Below the pieces are notes generated by a model. It was not told the DNA's origin and ran no database searches. It saw nothing but the letters and a program-made list of their open reading frames with translations. From Desulfarculus sp. (GTDB taxonomy: Bacteria > Desulfobacterota > Desulfarculia > Desulfarculales > Desulfarculaceae), in the NCBI GenBank assembly GCA_016218705.1, contig JACRDC010000053.1, positions 62,001-126,000 of the forward strand: DNA of 64,000 nucleotides, written 5' to 3'. Position 1 is the first letter of the stretch, and every line of letters starts with the position of its first letter. This document shows, one piece after another, positions 1-9,280 of this stretch. The translations under genes and the position numbers were made by a program.

Positions 1-345
1 CGCCACCAGTGGCGCCATGCCCGGAGCGCCGGCTGGGGCTGGCCGGCTTGGCGTGATATTTTTCGGCAGCCCATGGGCGCGGTCCCCGCCATAAGCCGTG
101 GCCAAGGCAAATCATCCACCCCCGCTGTGGTTATTAGCACAGATCAGTGGCCGGGCGCCATTAATTTTGACGGTGGCTGTGGCGGGACCCCACCCCGCAA
201 AGCTAGCGCTTTGTGGGGACCTCGGTTTTTGCACGGCCTCCCGGGCGTTTGCGCGCCCGGCGGCCCATCTAACGGGGATACCCAAGAAAACGCAGCTTTT
301 TTGGGGTGGTTCATGGCCCGCAAATAGTTTGATCGCGACTTGGTA

Positions 346-606
346 TTATTCCCCGTGGCCATGGTCCTTGAGGAACAAGGCGTGGTACTCCTCCTCGTTC
401 AGGTGCTGGCGCAGCAGGCCACTGAGCAGGTCGAAGAGGGCGTCCATCTGCTCCTGCCGCATGCGGGGCAGCAGGCGGGCCAAGCAGTCGTCGTCGCTGA
501 ATTTCTGGAGATAGACCTGCAGGGTGGCCTGATCGGTGGGACGGTCCAGGCCGTAGCCCACCAGGCCGGTGTAGGTTTCCACGAAGTCGTGCTTGTGCTG
601 GGTCAT
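346..606 (-). CDS. Small conserved-looking hypothetical protein (86 aa)
   Basis: Intact ORF with normal amino-acid composition (MTQHKHDFVETYTGLVGYGLDRPTDQ...), upstream of and co-oriented with its neighbours. Confidence 0.6.
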   Translation of the reverse strand: MTQHKHDFVETYTGLVGYGLDRPTDQATLQVYLQKFSDDDCLARLLPRMRQEQMDALFDLLSGLLRQHLNEEEYHALFLKDHGHGE

Positions 607-647
607 GGGGGCTCCTCGCGGGCCTGGGGGCGCCCGCCGTCATGTGG

Positions 648-1097
648 TCAGCTCCGGCGGCGGCGGGCCAGCCAGGCAGTGAGGCCCACGGCCAGGATCA
701 CCCTTGGCCCCAACATGGCCAGGGCCGAGCCGCCCAGGAGCATGAACAGGGCGGTGTCCTCCACCACGGCGTGGCAGGTGACCAAAAACACCGCCAGGGC
801 CAGGCGTTCCTGGCGGGGCAGGTCCTGCTCGTCACTCAGGGAGAGCAGGATGCCGGCGCCGTAGACCAGGCCCAAAAACAGCCCGGCCAACAGCGGCATC
901 AGGGCGCCCGGCCCCAGGCCCAGGCGGGCCAGCAGGGGCTTGAGCCGGGGCCAAGGCCTCTCGAAGATGCCGTAGGCCGCGGCCAACTCGTAGCCAAATA
1001 GCAGCGGCACCACCACCAGGGCGATCTCCAGGCACAGGATCAGGCCGCCTTGCAGGCCTTGCCACAGGGTGGCGGGCAGGGCGGCCAGGGTTTCCAT
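648..1097 (-). CDS. Nucleoside recognition (Gate) domain membrane protein, half 2
   Basis: Hydrophobic multi-TM ORF with LLFGYELAAAYGIFERPWPRLKPLL...GPGALMPLLAGLFLGLVYGAGIL; adjacent to a second Gate-like ORF. Confidence 0.65.
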   Translation of the reverse strand: METLAALPATLWQGLQGGLILCLEIALVVVPLLFGYELAAAYGIFERPWPRLKPLLARLGLGPGALMPLLAGLFLGLVYGAGILLSLSDEQDLPRQERLALAVFLVTCHAVVEDTALFMLLGGSALAMLGPRVILAVGLTAWLARRRRS

Positions 1098-1098
1098 G

Positions 1099-1551
1099 TC
1101 AGATTATCACCAGGGCCAGCAGCCAGCCGGCGGCCAGGCCCAGGCCCACGCGCAGCACGGTGAGCATCTTGTAGCTGGGGGTGAGCCCGCGCACCACGGC
1201 GGTCTCCACCAGCAGGCTGTGGGCGATACCCAATATCAGGCCCAGCACCGAGACCTGCTGCCAGGATAGCCCCAGGGGCGCGGCCACCGCCGCGGCGGCG
1301 TAGAGGTTGATGAACAGGCCGGCGCACAGGGCCGCCGCCGCCTCGCCGGGCAGGCCCCACCAGCCCATCAGCGGGGCCAGGTAGCCGGCCAGCCAGGCCA
1401 ATAGCCCGCTGGCCTTGAGCACCTCGGTGGCCAGGTACAGGGGCAGCAGGGTTTTCAGCAAAAACCAGACAAAGGCCCGGCTGCGGGCAGCGCCCTTTTG
1501 CAGCGCGCCGCGCCAAGGTTGCGGGCTGGGGGTGAAGGGCCTTGCTTCCAT
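1099..1551 (-). CDS. Nucleoside recognition (Gate) domain membrane protein, half 1
   Basis: Multi-TM ORF with LKASGLLAWLAGYLAPLMGWWGLPGEAAAAL; start chosen at internal Met (MEARPF). Confidence 0.6.
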   Translation of the reverse strand: MEARPFTPSPQPWRGALQKGAARSRAFVWFLLKTLLPLYLATEVLKASGLLAWLAGYLAPLMGWWGLPGEAAAALCAGLFINLYAAAAVAAPLGLSWQQVSVLGLILGIAHSLLVETAVVRGLTPSYKMLTVLRVGLGLAAGWLLALVII

Positions 1552-1658
1552 GGGGCCAAGGGTACGCGCCTGCCAAATCTTGGTCAACCCGCGTCTTTAG
1601 GAGACAGACCCGCCCCGGCGGCCGCCGGAGCGGGTCTGGTCAGATCGCCAGCGGTTGG

Positions 1659-2141
1659 CTAGGGCAGGCGGCAGTGCTCCGGGCCGCGCACCGAGAGCAC
1701 CGGGCAGGGGGCGCGGCGGAAGACCTTCTCGGCGGTGGTGCCGAACAGGGCGCCGGCCAGGTTGCCGCGTCCCTTGGTGCCCATGACGATCAGGTCTATG
1801 GCCTCTTCCTTGGCCGCCTTGACGATCTCGTCGTAGGGCAGGCCCACCTTGAAGACCAGGTGCACCTTGACCCCCTCGGCCCGGGGGACGAACTCCCGCT
1901 GGAAGATGCCCTTGCGGTCGGCCGTCACCGTCTCCACGTAGCGCTCGCGGCTGACGGCGTAGCCCTCGGCGGCCAGCTTGTCCAGGGCGTCCAGGCCCCG
2001 GGAGTTGATGACATTGAGCAGCACCAGCTCGGCGCCCAGGGCCTTGGCCAGGGTGTAGGCGTGCATGAAGGTGGGCTCGGAGTAGGACGAGAGGTCCAGC
2101 GGGGCCATGACGCGCTTGTAACTTACCAGGCACTCTTGCAT
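1659..2141 (-). CDS. Universal stress protein (UspA family)
   Basis: [38 protein letters not shown] and C-terminal [35 protein letters not shown]. Confidence 0.93.
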   Translation of the reverse strand: MQECLVSYKRVMAPLDLSSYSEPTFMHAYTLAKALGAELVLLNVINSRGLDALDKLAAEGYAVSRERYVETVTADRKGIFQREFVPRAEGVKVHLVFKVGLPYDEIVKAAKEEAIDLIVMGTKGRGNLAGALFGTTAEKVFRRAPCPVLSVRGPEHCRLP

Positions 2142-2228
2142 TTTCTAACTCCACGCTAGGGGGTCGGGCGGGTGAATATCGCCTCATTGGTTTCATGATA
2201 ACCGCACGAGGGCCGCTGGGGAAGGGAT

Positions 2229-3044
2229 TTAAAAGGCCTGGCCGCCATCCCCCAGGGCGGGCAGGCCGCGCCAGCGCTCCAGGCCGTCCTGGCTGGCCCG
2301 GCTGCGGCCGCTCAAGCCGCGCCAGAAGCGCGCCTCCCACTCATCGCACATTTCGGCCAAAGGCCTGCCGCTGGCCAGGGGCGGGGCCGGCCCCATTTGC
2401 CGGGCCAGGGCCTCGGCCACCTGGGCCAAGCGGGCGGCCAAGCCGGGCTGGCGCAACAGGCCGGGGCCTTCCCGCCCCAGCAGGCGCCCCAAGAGCCAGC
2501 CCCAGGCCGGCGGGGTCTCCTCCAGCCAGGGCCAAGAGGCCAACTCCCCCCGCCCGGCCAGGGGCAGGTCCAGGGCCGCGCCGGCCACCTCCGGGCCCAA
2601 GGCCAAGAGGCGCATGAGCGGGTTGTGGCGCGGGCTGGAGAAGGCAAAGGCGTCCAGGCCGGCGCACAGATCCACCAGGGCCTGGCGGGCCGGCGGCGGC
2701 AAGAGGGCGAAGGCCCGCGCCTGGGGGCAACTCTCGCGGGCGCACTTGGGCTGGTAGCCGGTGGCCAGGCGCAGGTCCACCCCGCCGTGGCGGGCCGGGT
2801 GGTACAGGCAGCCCACCTGGCGGCCCTGGGCATCCAGGAAGCCCAGGCCCGAACAGACAAAGCCTTGCATGGGCCGGACCGGCCGGCCGGCCAGATGATC
2901 CTGGCGGGCCTCGCTGAACAGCCGCCGCAGGCTGGGGCGGTGGTCGGCGTGGTCGTAGCCGGCCGGGCGGATGGGCGGGCAGCAGGCGAAGCAGCTCAGC
3001 CCGCCGCCGGGGGAGCACAGGGTTTGGCTGACCCCAGTGGTCAC
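2229..3044 (-). CDS. Cysteine-rich hypothetical protein next to a radical SAM gene
   Basis: Long ORF with N-terminal Cys pattern (LCSPGGGLSCFACCPP...GFVCSG...GCLYHP...KCARESCPQ); start uncertain (TTG at 3080 or GTG at 3044). Confidence 0.6.
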   Translation of the reverse strand: MTTGVSQTLCSPGGGLSCFACCPPIRPAGYDHADHRPSLRRLFSEARQDHLAGRPVRPMQGFVCSGLGFLDAQGRQVGCLYHPARHGGVDLRLATGYQPKCARESCPQARAFALLPPPARQALVDLCAGLDAFAFSSPRHNPLMRLLALGPEVAGAALDLPLAGRGELASWPWLEETPPAWGWLLGRLLGREGPGLLRQPGLAARLAQVAEALARQMGPAPPLASGRPLAEMCDEWEARFWRGLSGRSRASQDGLERWRGLPALGDGGQAF

Positions 3045-3099
3045 GCTAGGCCATCCCGCCGTGCATGGGCCGCATGTCAATCACCCCGCGGCTCGCGGC

Positions 3100-4044
3100 C
3101 TACAGCACGAAGCCGGGCACGTACTTGCCGTTGGCCGAGGCCAGGCCCTGCACGAAGCCGTGCTCGATGCCCGCCTGGTCCAGGGCCGCCGTGGCCGCTT
3201 GATACTCGGCGGCCAAGAGGGGGCGCTCGATGCCTGGGGTCTCGGGGGCCTTGTACATGGGGGTGTACTGGCTCATCAGGCTGACCCACACCCCCCGCCC
3301 GCCCAGGCGCACCAGGTCGCGCATCACCTCATCGGTGCCCGAAAGATTGTGGGGCAGCACCAGGTGGCGCACCAGCACGCCCTTAACCGCCACGCCTTGG
3401 CTGTCCAGCTCCAGATCGCCCTTCTGCTCGAACATCTCGCGCAGGGAGGCCCGGCAGTGCTCCACATAGCCCTTGGCCTGGGATAGGCGCAGGGCCACGG
3501 CGTTGTCGCTGTACTTGTAGTCGGGCAGGTAGACCTCCACCAGCCCCGCCAGTTGGCGGATGGTGGCGGCCCGCTCGTAGCCCGAGGTGTTGTAGACCAC
3601 CGGCAGGCGGCAGCCGTGGCGGCGGGCGATGGCCAGGGCCTGAAGGATCACCACCAGGTGGGGGGTGGGGGTGACCAGGTTGAGGTTGTGCGCCCCGGCC
3701 AGTTGCAGCTCCAGAAAGACCGCCGCCAGGTCCTCGGCGTTCATCTCGTCGCCCCAGCCCTCCTGGCTGATGGCGTAGTTCTGGCAGAAGCGGCAGGCCA
3801 GGGTGCAGCCGGCAAAGAAGATCGTGCCCGAGCCCTGGTGGCCGGAGATGGGCGGCTCCTCGCCGTGGTGCAGTTGGGCCAGGTTGACCGGCGCGGTGAG
3901 CCCGGCCCGGCAGAAGCCGCGCGCCCCGGCCAGGCGGTCCACCCGGCAGGCCCGGGGGCAGAGCACGCAGCTTTTGAGCCAGCGCCTCAGGCGGGCGGCG
4001 GCGCGCTCGTAGGCCTGGGGCGGCGGGAAGATGGGGGCGGGCAT
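3100..4044 (-). CDS. Radical SAM protein, PFL-activating-enzyme-like
   Basis: CVLCPRACRVDR...GFCRAG and radical SAM motif GCTLACRFCQNYAIS (CX3CX2C). Confidence 0.9.
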   Translation of the reverse strand: MPAPIFPPPQAYERAAARLRRWLKSCVLCPRACRVDRLAGARGFCRAGLTAPVNLAQLHHGEEPPISGHQGSGTIFFAGCTLACRFCQNYAISQEGWGDEMNAEDLAAVFLELQLAGAHNLNLVTPTPHLVVILQALAIARRHGCRLPVVYNTSGYERAATIRQLAGLVEVYLPDYKYSDNAVALRLSQAKGYVEHCRASLREMFEQKGDLELDSQGVAVKGVLVRHLVLPHNLSGTDEVMRDLVRLGGRGVWVSLMSQYTPMYKAPETPGIERPLLAAEYQAATAALDQAGIEHGFVQGLASANGKYVPGFVL

Positions 4045-4067
4045 GACAGGCTTTCCCTACCGGTGAT

Positions 4068-4673
4068 TCAGCGCGAGTTGGCCATCCCCAGGAACCAGCC
4101 CAGGGTCAGCCCGCCCACGAACATCAGGGCCACCATCATCAGCAGGAACAGGCCCACCGTTACCGTCACCGCCACCCAGGGCACCCAGGGGTGCACCCCG
4201 CCGGCCTGGGCCAGGCGGGTATTGAGTTCCTCCGGTGGGCTCGTGGCCTTGATGGCCCGTATCTGCTTCTGGGCCTCGATGTAGTACAGGTAGTTGGCGG
4301 CCATGCCCGCCCCGATCCACACCGCCCATTTGACATAGGGAATGAACATGCCCACCAGGCACAGGCCGAACCACAGGTAGAGCTTGCGGTAGAGGAACCA
4401 CCAGAAGGTGGCCAGGAAGGCTGGCCAGTGCCAGGTGGCCACGAAGTCCTCCTGGCCGCCTAGGCCGAAGCGGGCGAACTTGGGCAGGTAGTCGCCGGCG
4501 TTGGGGCCGATGAAGGCCTGCCAGTCCTGGGCGGTGATCTCCGGGCCGGGGGGTGGAGGTGGTGGAGGTGGCGGGGGCGGCGGCGGACCGCCGGCGGCCA
4601 GGGGCTCCCCGCACAGGGGGCAGTTGGGGCCGCTGGGCTCTATCTCCTGGCGGCAGTGGGGGCACTGGCTCAT
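4068..4673 (-). CDS. Zinc-ribbon / DUF2628-like membrane protein with polyproline linker
   Basis: N-terminal CPHCRQEIEPSGPNCPLCGEPL, 13 consecutive Pro codons, then WHWPAFLATFWWFLYRKLYLW. Confidence 0.7.
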   Translation of the reverse strand: MSQCPHCRQEIEPSGPNCPLCGEPLAAGGPPPPPPPPPPPPPGPEITAQDWQAFIGPNAGDYLPKFARFGLGGQEDFVATWHWPAFLATFWWFLYRKLYLWFGLCLVGMFIPYVKWAVWIGAGMAANYLYYIEAQKQIRAIKATSPPEELNTRLAQAGGVHPWVPWVAVTVTVGLFLLMMVALMFVGGLTLGWFLGMANSR

Positions 4674-4701
4674 GAATGGTCCTCTCAACGGACGGCGGGG
4701 C

Positions 4702-7098
4702 TCAGTCCAGGTTGAAGTGCAGGCGCCGGCCCAGCTCCAGCAGGCCTGGCGGCAGCCCTGCCGCCCCGCGTTCCCGCAGCAGGCGGTAGAAACGGTTCTG
4801 GGGTCCCCACAGGTCCAGTTGCACGCCCAGGGCGTTGGCCAGGTTCAGGAGCACCTCGGCATGGGTCAGCACGTCGGTGTCCTCGGGGGCCTGACTCAAG
4901 GCCTCCAGGTCGCGGGTCAGGGCCTTTTCGATGCGTAGCCGCAGGCCGTGTCCGGTGAGCGACAGGCCCAGGGCCTTGGCCTGCATGGCCAGGTCGCCCA
5001 GGAGGTGGCGCAGGGCCTCGCTGTGGGGCTCGTTAAGGTGGCGGGCCAACTCGTCGCTCAAGATGGCCTCGGCCAGGGCGGTGAAGACCCGGGGCAGGGG
5101 CACACTTATTTCCCGTAGGAAGAGCATGGTCTCGCGGTTGGCCTGGTAGAGTTCATTGGCCGTCTCGCGGTAGTCGGCCATGCTGCGCTCCACCAGACTG
5201 GCGGCCAGCAGCCGCCGCCCCTCCAGGAACAGATCGGCCATGCCGTAGACCTTGCCTGGCACCTCCTCCTGCAATATCTCCCACAAGGCGCGCTTCTCCA
5301 GCAGGCGCAAGGGCTGCTCCACCCGCCGGCCCAGGCCCGACAGGTCCAGGTCCTGCCGGGGCGCCCCCACCAGGGCGCGCACCTCGTGCCCGCCGGAGTA
5401 GAGCACCGCGAAGACCAGGTCGTGCTCCTGGCCCACCCGCTGGTGGGAGACCTTGAGCCGCCCCCAGGACAGGTGCAGGCCCAGCTCGTGGCGGTGGAGG
5501 TAGTCCAGGGTGCGCAACTGGTAGCAGTAGAGACCCTCGGGCGGCGGCTCCTCGCCCAGCACCCCGCTGATGACCGCGTGAGCGGCCACCCGCTTGGGCC
5601 CCACGCGGGCCGTGGCCACCTCCCGTTGCCAGATCAAGGCGCCGTTGCCCTCCCGGGGCAGGTTGGACTGGGCGCTGGCCAGGGTGGTGAGCAGGTCTTC
5701 CTCCCAGCCGCCGCCGTCCAGTTCCTCGGCCAGTTGCAGGGCGCGGGCCGCGAAGCGCAGGTTCTGCACCGGCTCGATGCCCGAGATGTCGTCGAAGAAC
5801 CAGCCGCAGGAGGTGAACATGTACATGCCCCAGTGCTGGCTCTCCAACAGCTTGCAGGCCCGCACCGCCTCGGCGGTGTTCAGTGGGCTGGCCTGGTGGC
5901 GGGCCAGGAAGGCGGCCCGGGCCGTGGGCGAGGGCTTCCCCAAGAGGTCCACGTAGTCGTCGCGGGCCGCCCAGGGGTCTTGGAAGAGCCGTCCGCCCTG
6001 GTTCTCGAAGAGGCGGTCCAGGCGCTGGCGCAGGTCGTCCAGGCCCTGGCGCAGGGGCGCCCGCCAGCGCTGGTTCCAGCCCTGGCCGGGGGCGATGGCG
6101 CAGCCGCAGTCGCCCCGCCAGCGCTCCACGCCATGGGCGCAGGACCAGGAGGAGTTCTCCACCACCCGGGCTTCCCAGGTGGGTGGGAAGGCCTCCAAAA
6201 AGGCCGCGAAGTTGATGAGCTCCACCTGGGGGTCGTCTTCCAGTTCCTTGAGCGCGAAGGCTAAAGCCATCTCGCCGAAGCGGTGGTGGTGGCCGTAGGA
6301 CTCGCCGTCGGTGGCCATGGCCACGATCTGGGGCTCCTGGGGCTCGGGGTCGAAGAGCCCACGGATGCGCCGGGCCATGCCGGCGCCATCGTCCAGCAGG
6401 TGCTCGAAGGCCACGGCCCGGCTCAAGGGGCCGTCGTAAAAGAACACGGCCATCTTCTGGCCGCCGGGCAGGGCCACCCAATAGGGGCGGCGGGGGTCCA
6501 CGCGGCCACCGCTGACATCGCACCAGGGCGAGGAGGGGCCAGGGCGCACCTTGTCGGCCTGGCCGGGGGAGAGGATGGTGAACCTGATGCCCTGCTCGGC
6601 CAGGCAAGAGAGGCTCTCCAGGTCCACGGCGGCCTCGGCCAGCCACATGCCCTCGGGCCGGCGGCCGAAGCGGCGCTCAAAGTCGCGCACGCCCCAGATC
6701 ACCTGGGTGCGCTTGTCGCGGCTGGTGGCCAGGGGCATGATGACGTGGTTGTAGACCTGGGCCAAGGCGTTGCCGTGGCCCCAGCGCCCCAGGCTCTGGC
6801 GGTCGGCGGCCAAGAGGGCGGCGTAGGTTTCGGGGGCGTGGCGCTCCAGCCACACCAGCAGGGTGGGGCCGAAGTTGAAGGAGATGCGGCTGTAGTTGTT
6901 GGCGATGGCCGCGATGGTGCCGCCCGGCCCCAGGATGCGCGCCGCGGCGTTGGGGGCGTAGCACTCGGCGCAGACCCGCTCATTCCAGTCGTGAAAGGGC
7001 GCGGCCGAGTCCTGGGCCTCCACCACCTCCAGCCAGGGGTTCTCGCGGGGCGGCTGGTAGAAGTGCCCATGGATGCAGATGTATTTCTTGCTGGCCAT
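4702..7098 (-). CDS. Glycoside hydrolase family 57 / DUF3536-type protein
   Basis: MASKKYICIHGHFYQPPRENPWLE, IANNYSRISFNFGPTLL, ATDGESYGHHHRFGEMALA, and CGWFFDDISGIEPVQNLRFAARAL. Confidence 0.92.
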   Translation of the reverse strand: MASKKYICIHGHFYQPPRENPWLEVVEAQDSAAPFHDWNERVCAECYAPNAAARILGPGGTIAAIANNYSRISFNFGPTLLVWLERHAPETYAALLAADRQSLGRWGHGNALAQVYNHVIMPLATSRDKRTQVIWGVRDFERRFGRRPEGMWLAEAAVDLESLSCLAEQGIRFTILSPGQADKVRPGPSSPWCDVSGGRVDPRRPYWVALPGGQKMAVFFYDGPLSRAVAFEHLLDDGAGMARRIRGLFDPEPQEPQIVAMATDGESYGHHHRFGEMALAFALKELEDDPQVELINFAAFLEAFPPTWEARVVENSSWSCAHGVERWRGDCGCAIAPGQGWNQRWRAPLRQGLDDLRQRLDRLFENQGGRLFQDPWAARDDYVDLLGKPSPTARAAFLARHQASPLNTAEAVRACKLLESQHWGMYMFTSCGWFFDDISGIEPVQNLRFAARALQLAEELDGGGWEEDLLTTLASAQSNLPREGNGALIWQREVATARVGPKRVAAHAVISGVLGEEPPPEGLYCYQLRTLDYLHRHELGLHLSWGRLKVSHQRVGQEHDLVFAVLYSGGHEVRALVGAPRQDLDLSGLGRRVEQPLRLLEKRALWEILQEEVPGKVYGMADLFLEGRRLLAASLVERSMADYRETANELYQANRETMLFLREISVPLPRVFTALAEAILSDELARHLNEPHSEALRHLLGDLAMQAKALGLSLTGHGLRLRIEKALTRDLEALSQAPEDTDVLTHAEVLLNLANALGVQLDLWGPQNRFYRLLRERGAAGLPPGLLELGRRLHFNLD

Positions 7099-7264
7099 CG
7101 CCGTTGCCCATCCCGGTGCCAAGGTGCCTGGCGCGGGCTGGCGCGGGCCTTGGGCCGGCGCCCGCCTTCCACTATAATAGCCCTGAGTATATCACAGCCA
7201 TTCTCGCCTGGGCCGGCCCGCCAGGGCGGCGCCGGGCGATGGCCCTCGCGGAAGGCGGCCAACC

Positions 7265-7579
7265 GTGCCCCAGCCCGACCACCCCATCCAGCCAGCCAGC
7301 CCGGCGCCGGAGGCCCCCCAGGGGCGCCGATTACTGGGAGAACTGCGCGCCCGCGCCCAGGCCGGCCCACCCCCCAGCCCGGCGGAGATGGCCTCGGCCC
7401 TGGCCCAGGCCAGGGCCAGAGTGGCGGCCCTGGCCGCCGGCCTGGCCGGCGCGAATGAGGCCGGCCTGGCGGCCTACGAGGAGGCCCTGCTTCTGTGCAT
7501 GGACCTGACCATGCTGGGCCTGGACCTGGCCCGCGCCCACGGCCCGGCCTACCTGCCCCTGCCCGGTCAGCCCCTATGA
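7265..7579 (+). CDS. Small hypothetical protein translationally coupled to the SagB-like gene
   Basis: GTG-start ORF whose TGA overlaps the next ATG (ATGA at 7576-7579). Confidence 0.55.
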   Translation: MPQPDHPIQPASPAPEAPQGRRLLGELRARAQAGPPPSPAEMASALAQARARVAALAAGLAGANEAGLAAYEEALLLCMDLTMLGLDLARAHGPAYLPLPGQPL

Positions 7580-9012
7580 ACGACTACCACCGCCAGACCG
7601 CCTACACTCGCGAGGGCCTGGGTGGCCACGCCCTGGACTGGGGCTGCCAGCCCGAGCCCTTCAAGCGCTACCGCCAGCGCCAGCCAATCCCCCTGGAGCC
7701 GGCCCGCCCGCCGGGGGCCGCCTTCCTTGACTTGGCCCTGGCCTGGCCGCCACCGGCCCATGACCCCGCCGGCCCCCTGGACGCCGCCGGCCTGGCGGCG
7801 GCCCTGCTCCTGGCCGCCGGCATCACCGCCCGGGCCTGGGATGGCCCCGAGGCGCCGGGGCTACGCGCCGCGGCCAGCGCCGGGGCCCTCTACCCGGCCG
7901 AGCTTTACGTGGCCGCCTGCGGCATCACGGGCCTGGACGACGGGCTTTATCATTTCTGCCCGGCCGGGCCGGGGCTCACCCCCCTGTGGGACGGCCCCCT
8001 GGCGGCGGCCCTGGGGCGGATGCTGGGGCAGACGCCCAGCGCGCTCACCTTCGCCCTCACGGCCATGTACTGGCGCAGCCTGTGGAAGTACCGCGGCCGC
8101 GCCTACCGCTACTGCCTGTTGGACGCCGGCCACATGCTGGCCAACCTGGAGCTGGCCTGCGCGGCCTGGGGCCACGGCCAGCGTACCTGCCTGGACTTCC
8201 CCGACCGCTCCCTGAACGTCTTCCTGGGCCTGGCCAGCGACGACGAGGCGGCCCTGGCCCTGGTGCAGGCCGGGCCAAGGCCGGCCCAGCCCGGCCCCGA
8301 GAACCCCGGCCTGCCACCCCTGGACCGCCAGGCCTTGCCGCTCTCGCCCCGGGTGGGGCGCGACGCCACCGTGCTAATGGCCCACGCCGCCGGCGACCTG
8401 GAAGGCCCCGGCGGCACCCGGCTGTGGCCCAGCCTGAGGGCCAGCGCCCCGCCCCGGCCCCTGCCCCCGCCCCAAAACGGCGGGCCGGGGCTCTTGGCCA
8501 CGGTGCGCGCCCGGCGCTCGCGGCGCAACTTCATCCCCGGCGGCCTGGACCTGGCGGCCCTCTCCCGGCTGCTGACCGCCGCCCTGCCCGCCCCCGGCCC
8601 CTGCCAGGCCACGCTGCTGTTGGGGCCAGGCGGCGAAATGCCCGCCGGCGCCTACCTGCACCTGCCCCAGGAGCGGGCCTTGGCCCTCTTGAAGGCCAGC
8701 GACCAGCGCCGCGACCTGGCCCAGGCCTGCCTGGGACAGCTCTGGGTGGGCCAGGCCAGCATGAGCCTGGTGCTGTGGGCCGACCTGGAGCTTTTGGAGG
8801 AGCGGGGCGGCCCCCGCACCTACCGCCACGCCATGCTGGCCGCCGGCCGCGCCGGCCAACGCCTGTACCTGGCCGCCACCGCCCTGGGCCTGGGCTGCTG
8901 CGGGGTGGGGGCCTTCTACGACCAGGAGGTGGCGGCCATCGCCGGCCTGCCACCCACGGCCCAGCCCCTGTACGTGCTGGCCTGCGGCCCCATCAAGGGC
9001 GGGATGCGCTAA
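7576..9012 (+). CDS. Double-domain SagB/ThcOx-like nitroreductase-family oxidoreductase
   Basis: First half AAASAGALYPAELYVAA...YRYCLLDAGHMLANLELACAAWG; second half RRSRRNFIPGGLDLAALSRLL...HAMLAAGRAGQRLYLAATALGLGCCGVGAF. Confidence 0.82.
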   Translation: MNDYHRQTAYTREGLGGHALDWGCQPEPFKRYRQRQPIPLEPARPPGAAFLDLALAWPPPAHDPAGPLDAAGLAAALLLAAGITARAWDGPEAPGLRAAASAGALYPAELYVAACGITGLDDGLYHFCPAGPGLTPLWDGPLAAALGRMLGQTPSALTFALTAMYWRSLWKYRGRAYRYCLLDAGHMLANLELACAAWGHGQRTCLDFPDRSLNVFLGLASDDEAALALVQAGPRPAQPGPENPGLPPLDRQALPLSPRVGRDATVLMAHAAGDLEGPGGTRLWPSLRASAPPRPLPPPQNGGPGLLATVRARRSRRNFIPGGLDLAALSRLLTAALPAPGPCQATLLLGPGGEMPAGAYLHLPQERALALLKASDQRRDLAQACLGQLWVGQASMSLVLWADLELLEERGGPRTYRHAMLAAGRAGQRLYLAATALGLGCCGVGAFYDQEVAAIAGLPPTAQPLYVLACGPIKGGMR

Positions 9013-9280
9013 CTGCCAGCCAGTCTTGGGGCTCGGCGGGTTACGCTTCGCCAACCCGCCCCACGCCAAACCATTCTCGGGCAGGTGAAACCAGGGGCCA
9101 AGGGGACTTGCATGAGCCGCCTAGATGATTATTTTCTTGGCGGCCCGCCGCGGCTCGCGGCCCGACCCGTCGTTGGTTGCCGAGGCACCCCGCTTGTCAG
9201 GATGGGTTGGGGCTGGTAAAAAATAGCATTTGCCTGATAATCGCCGCCAATGTCCCGACGGCCCCATCCGGGGAAGGCCC

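Noticed and set aside
7576-9012. SagB-like gene as part of an azole RiPP cluster
   Set aside because: No YcaO, E1-like partner or precursor recognised nearby; ~26 kb from the Nif11 cluster.
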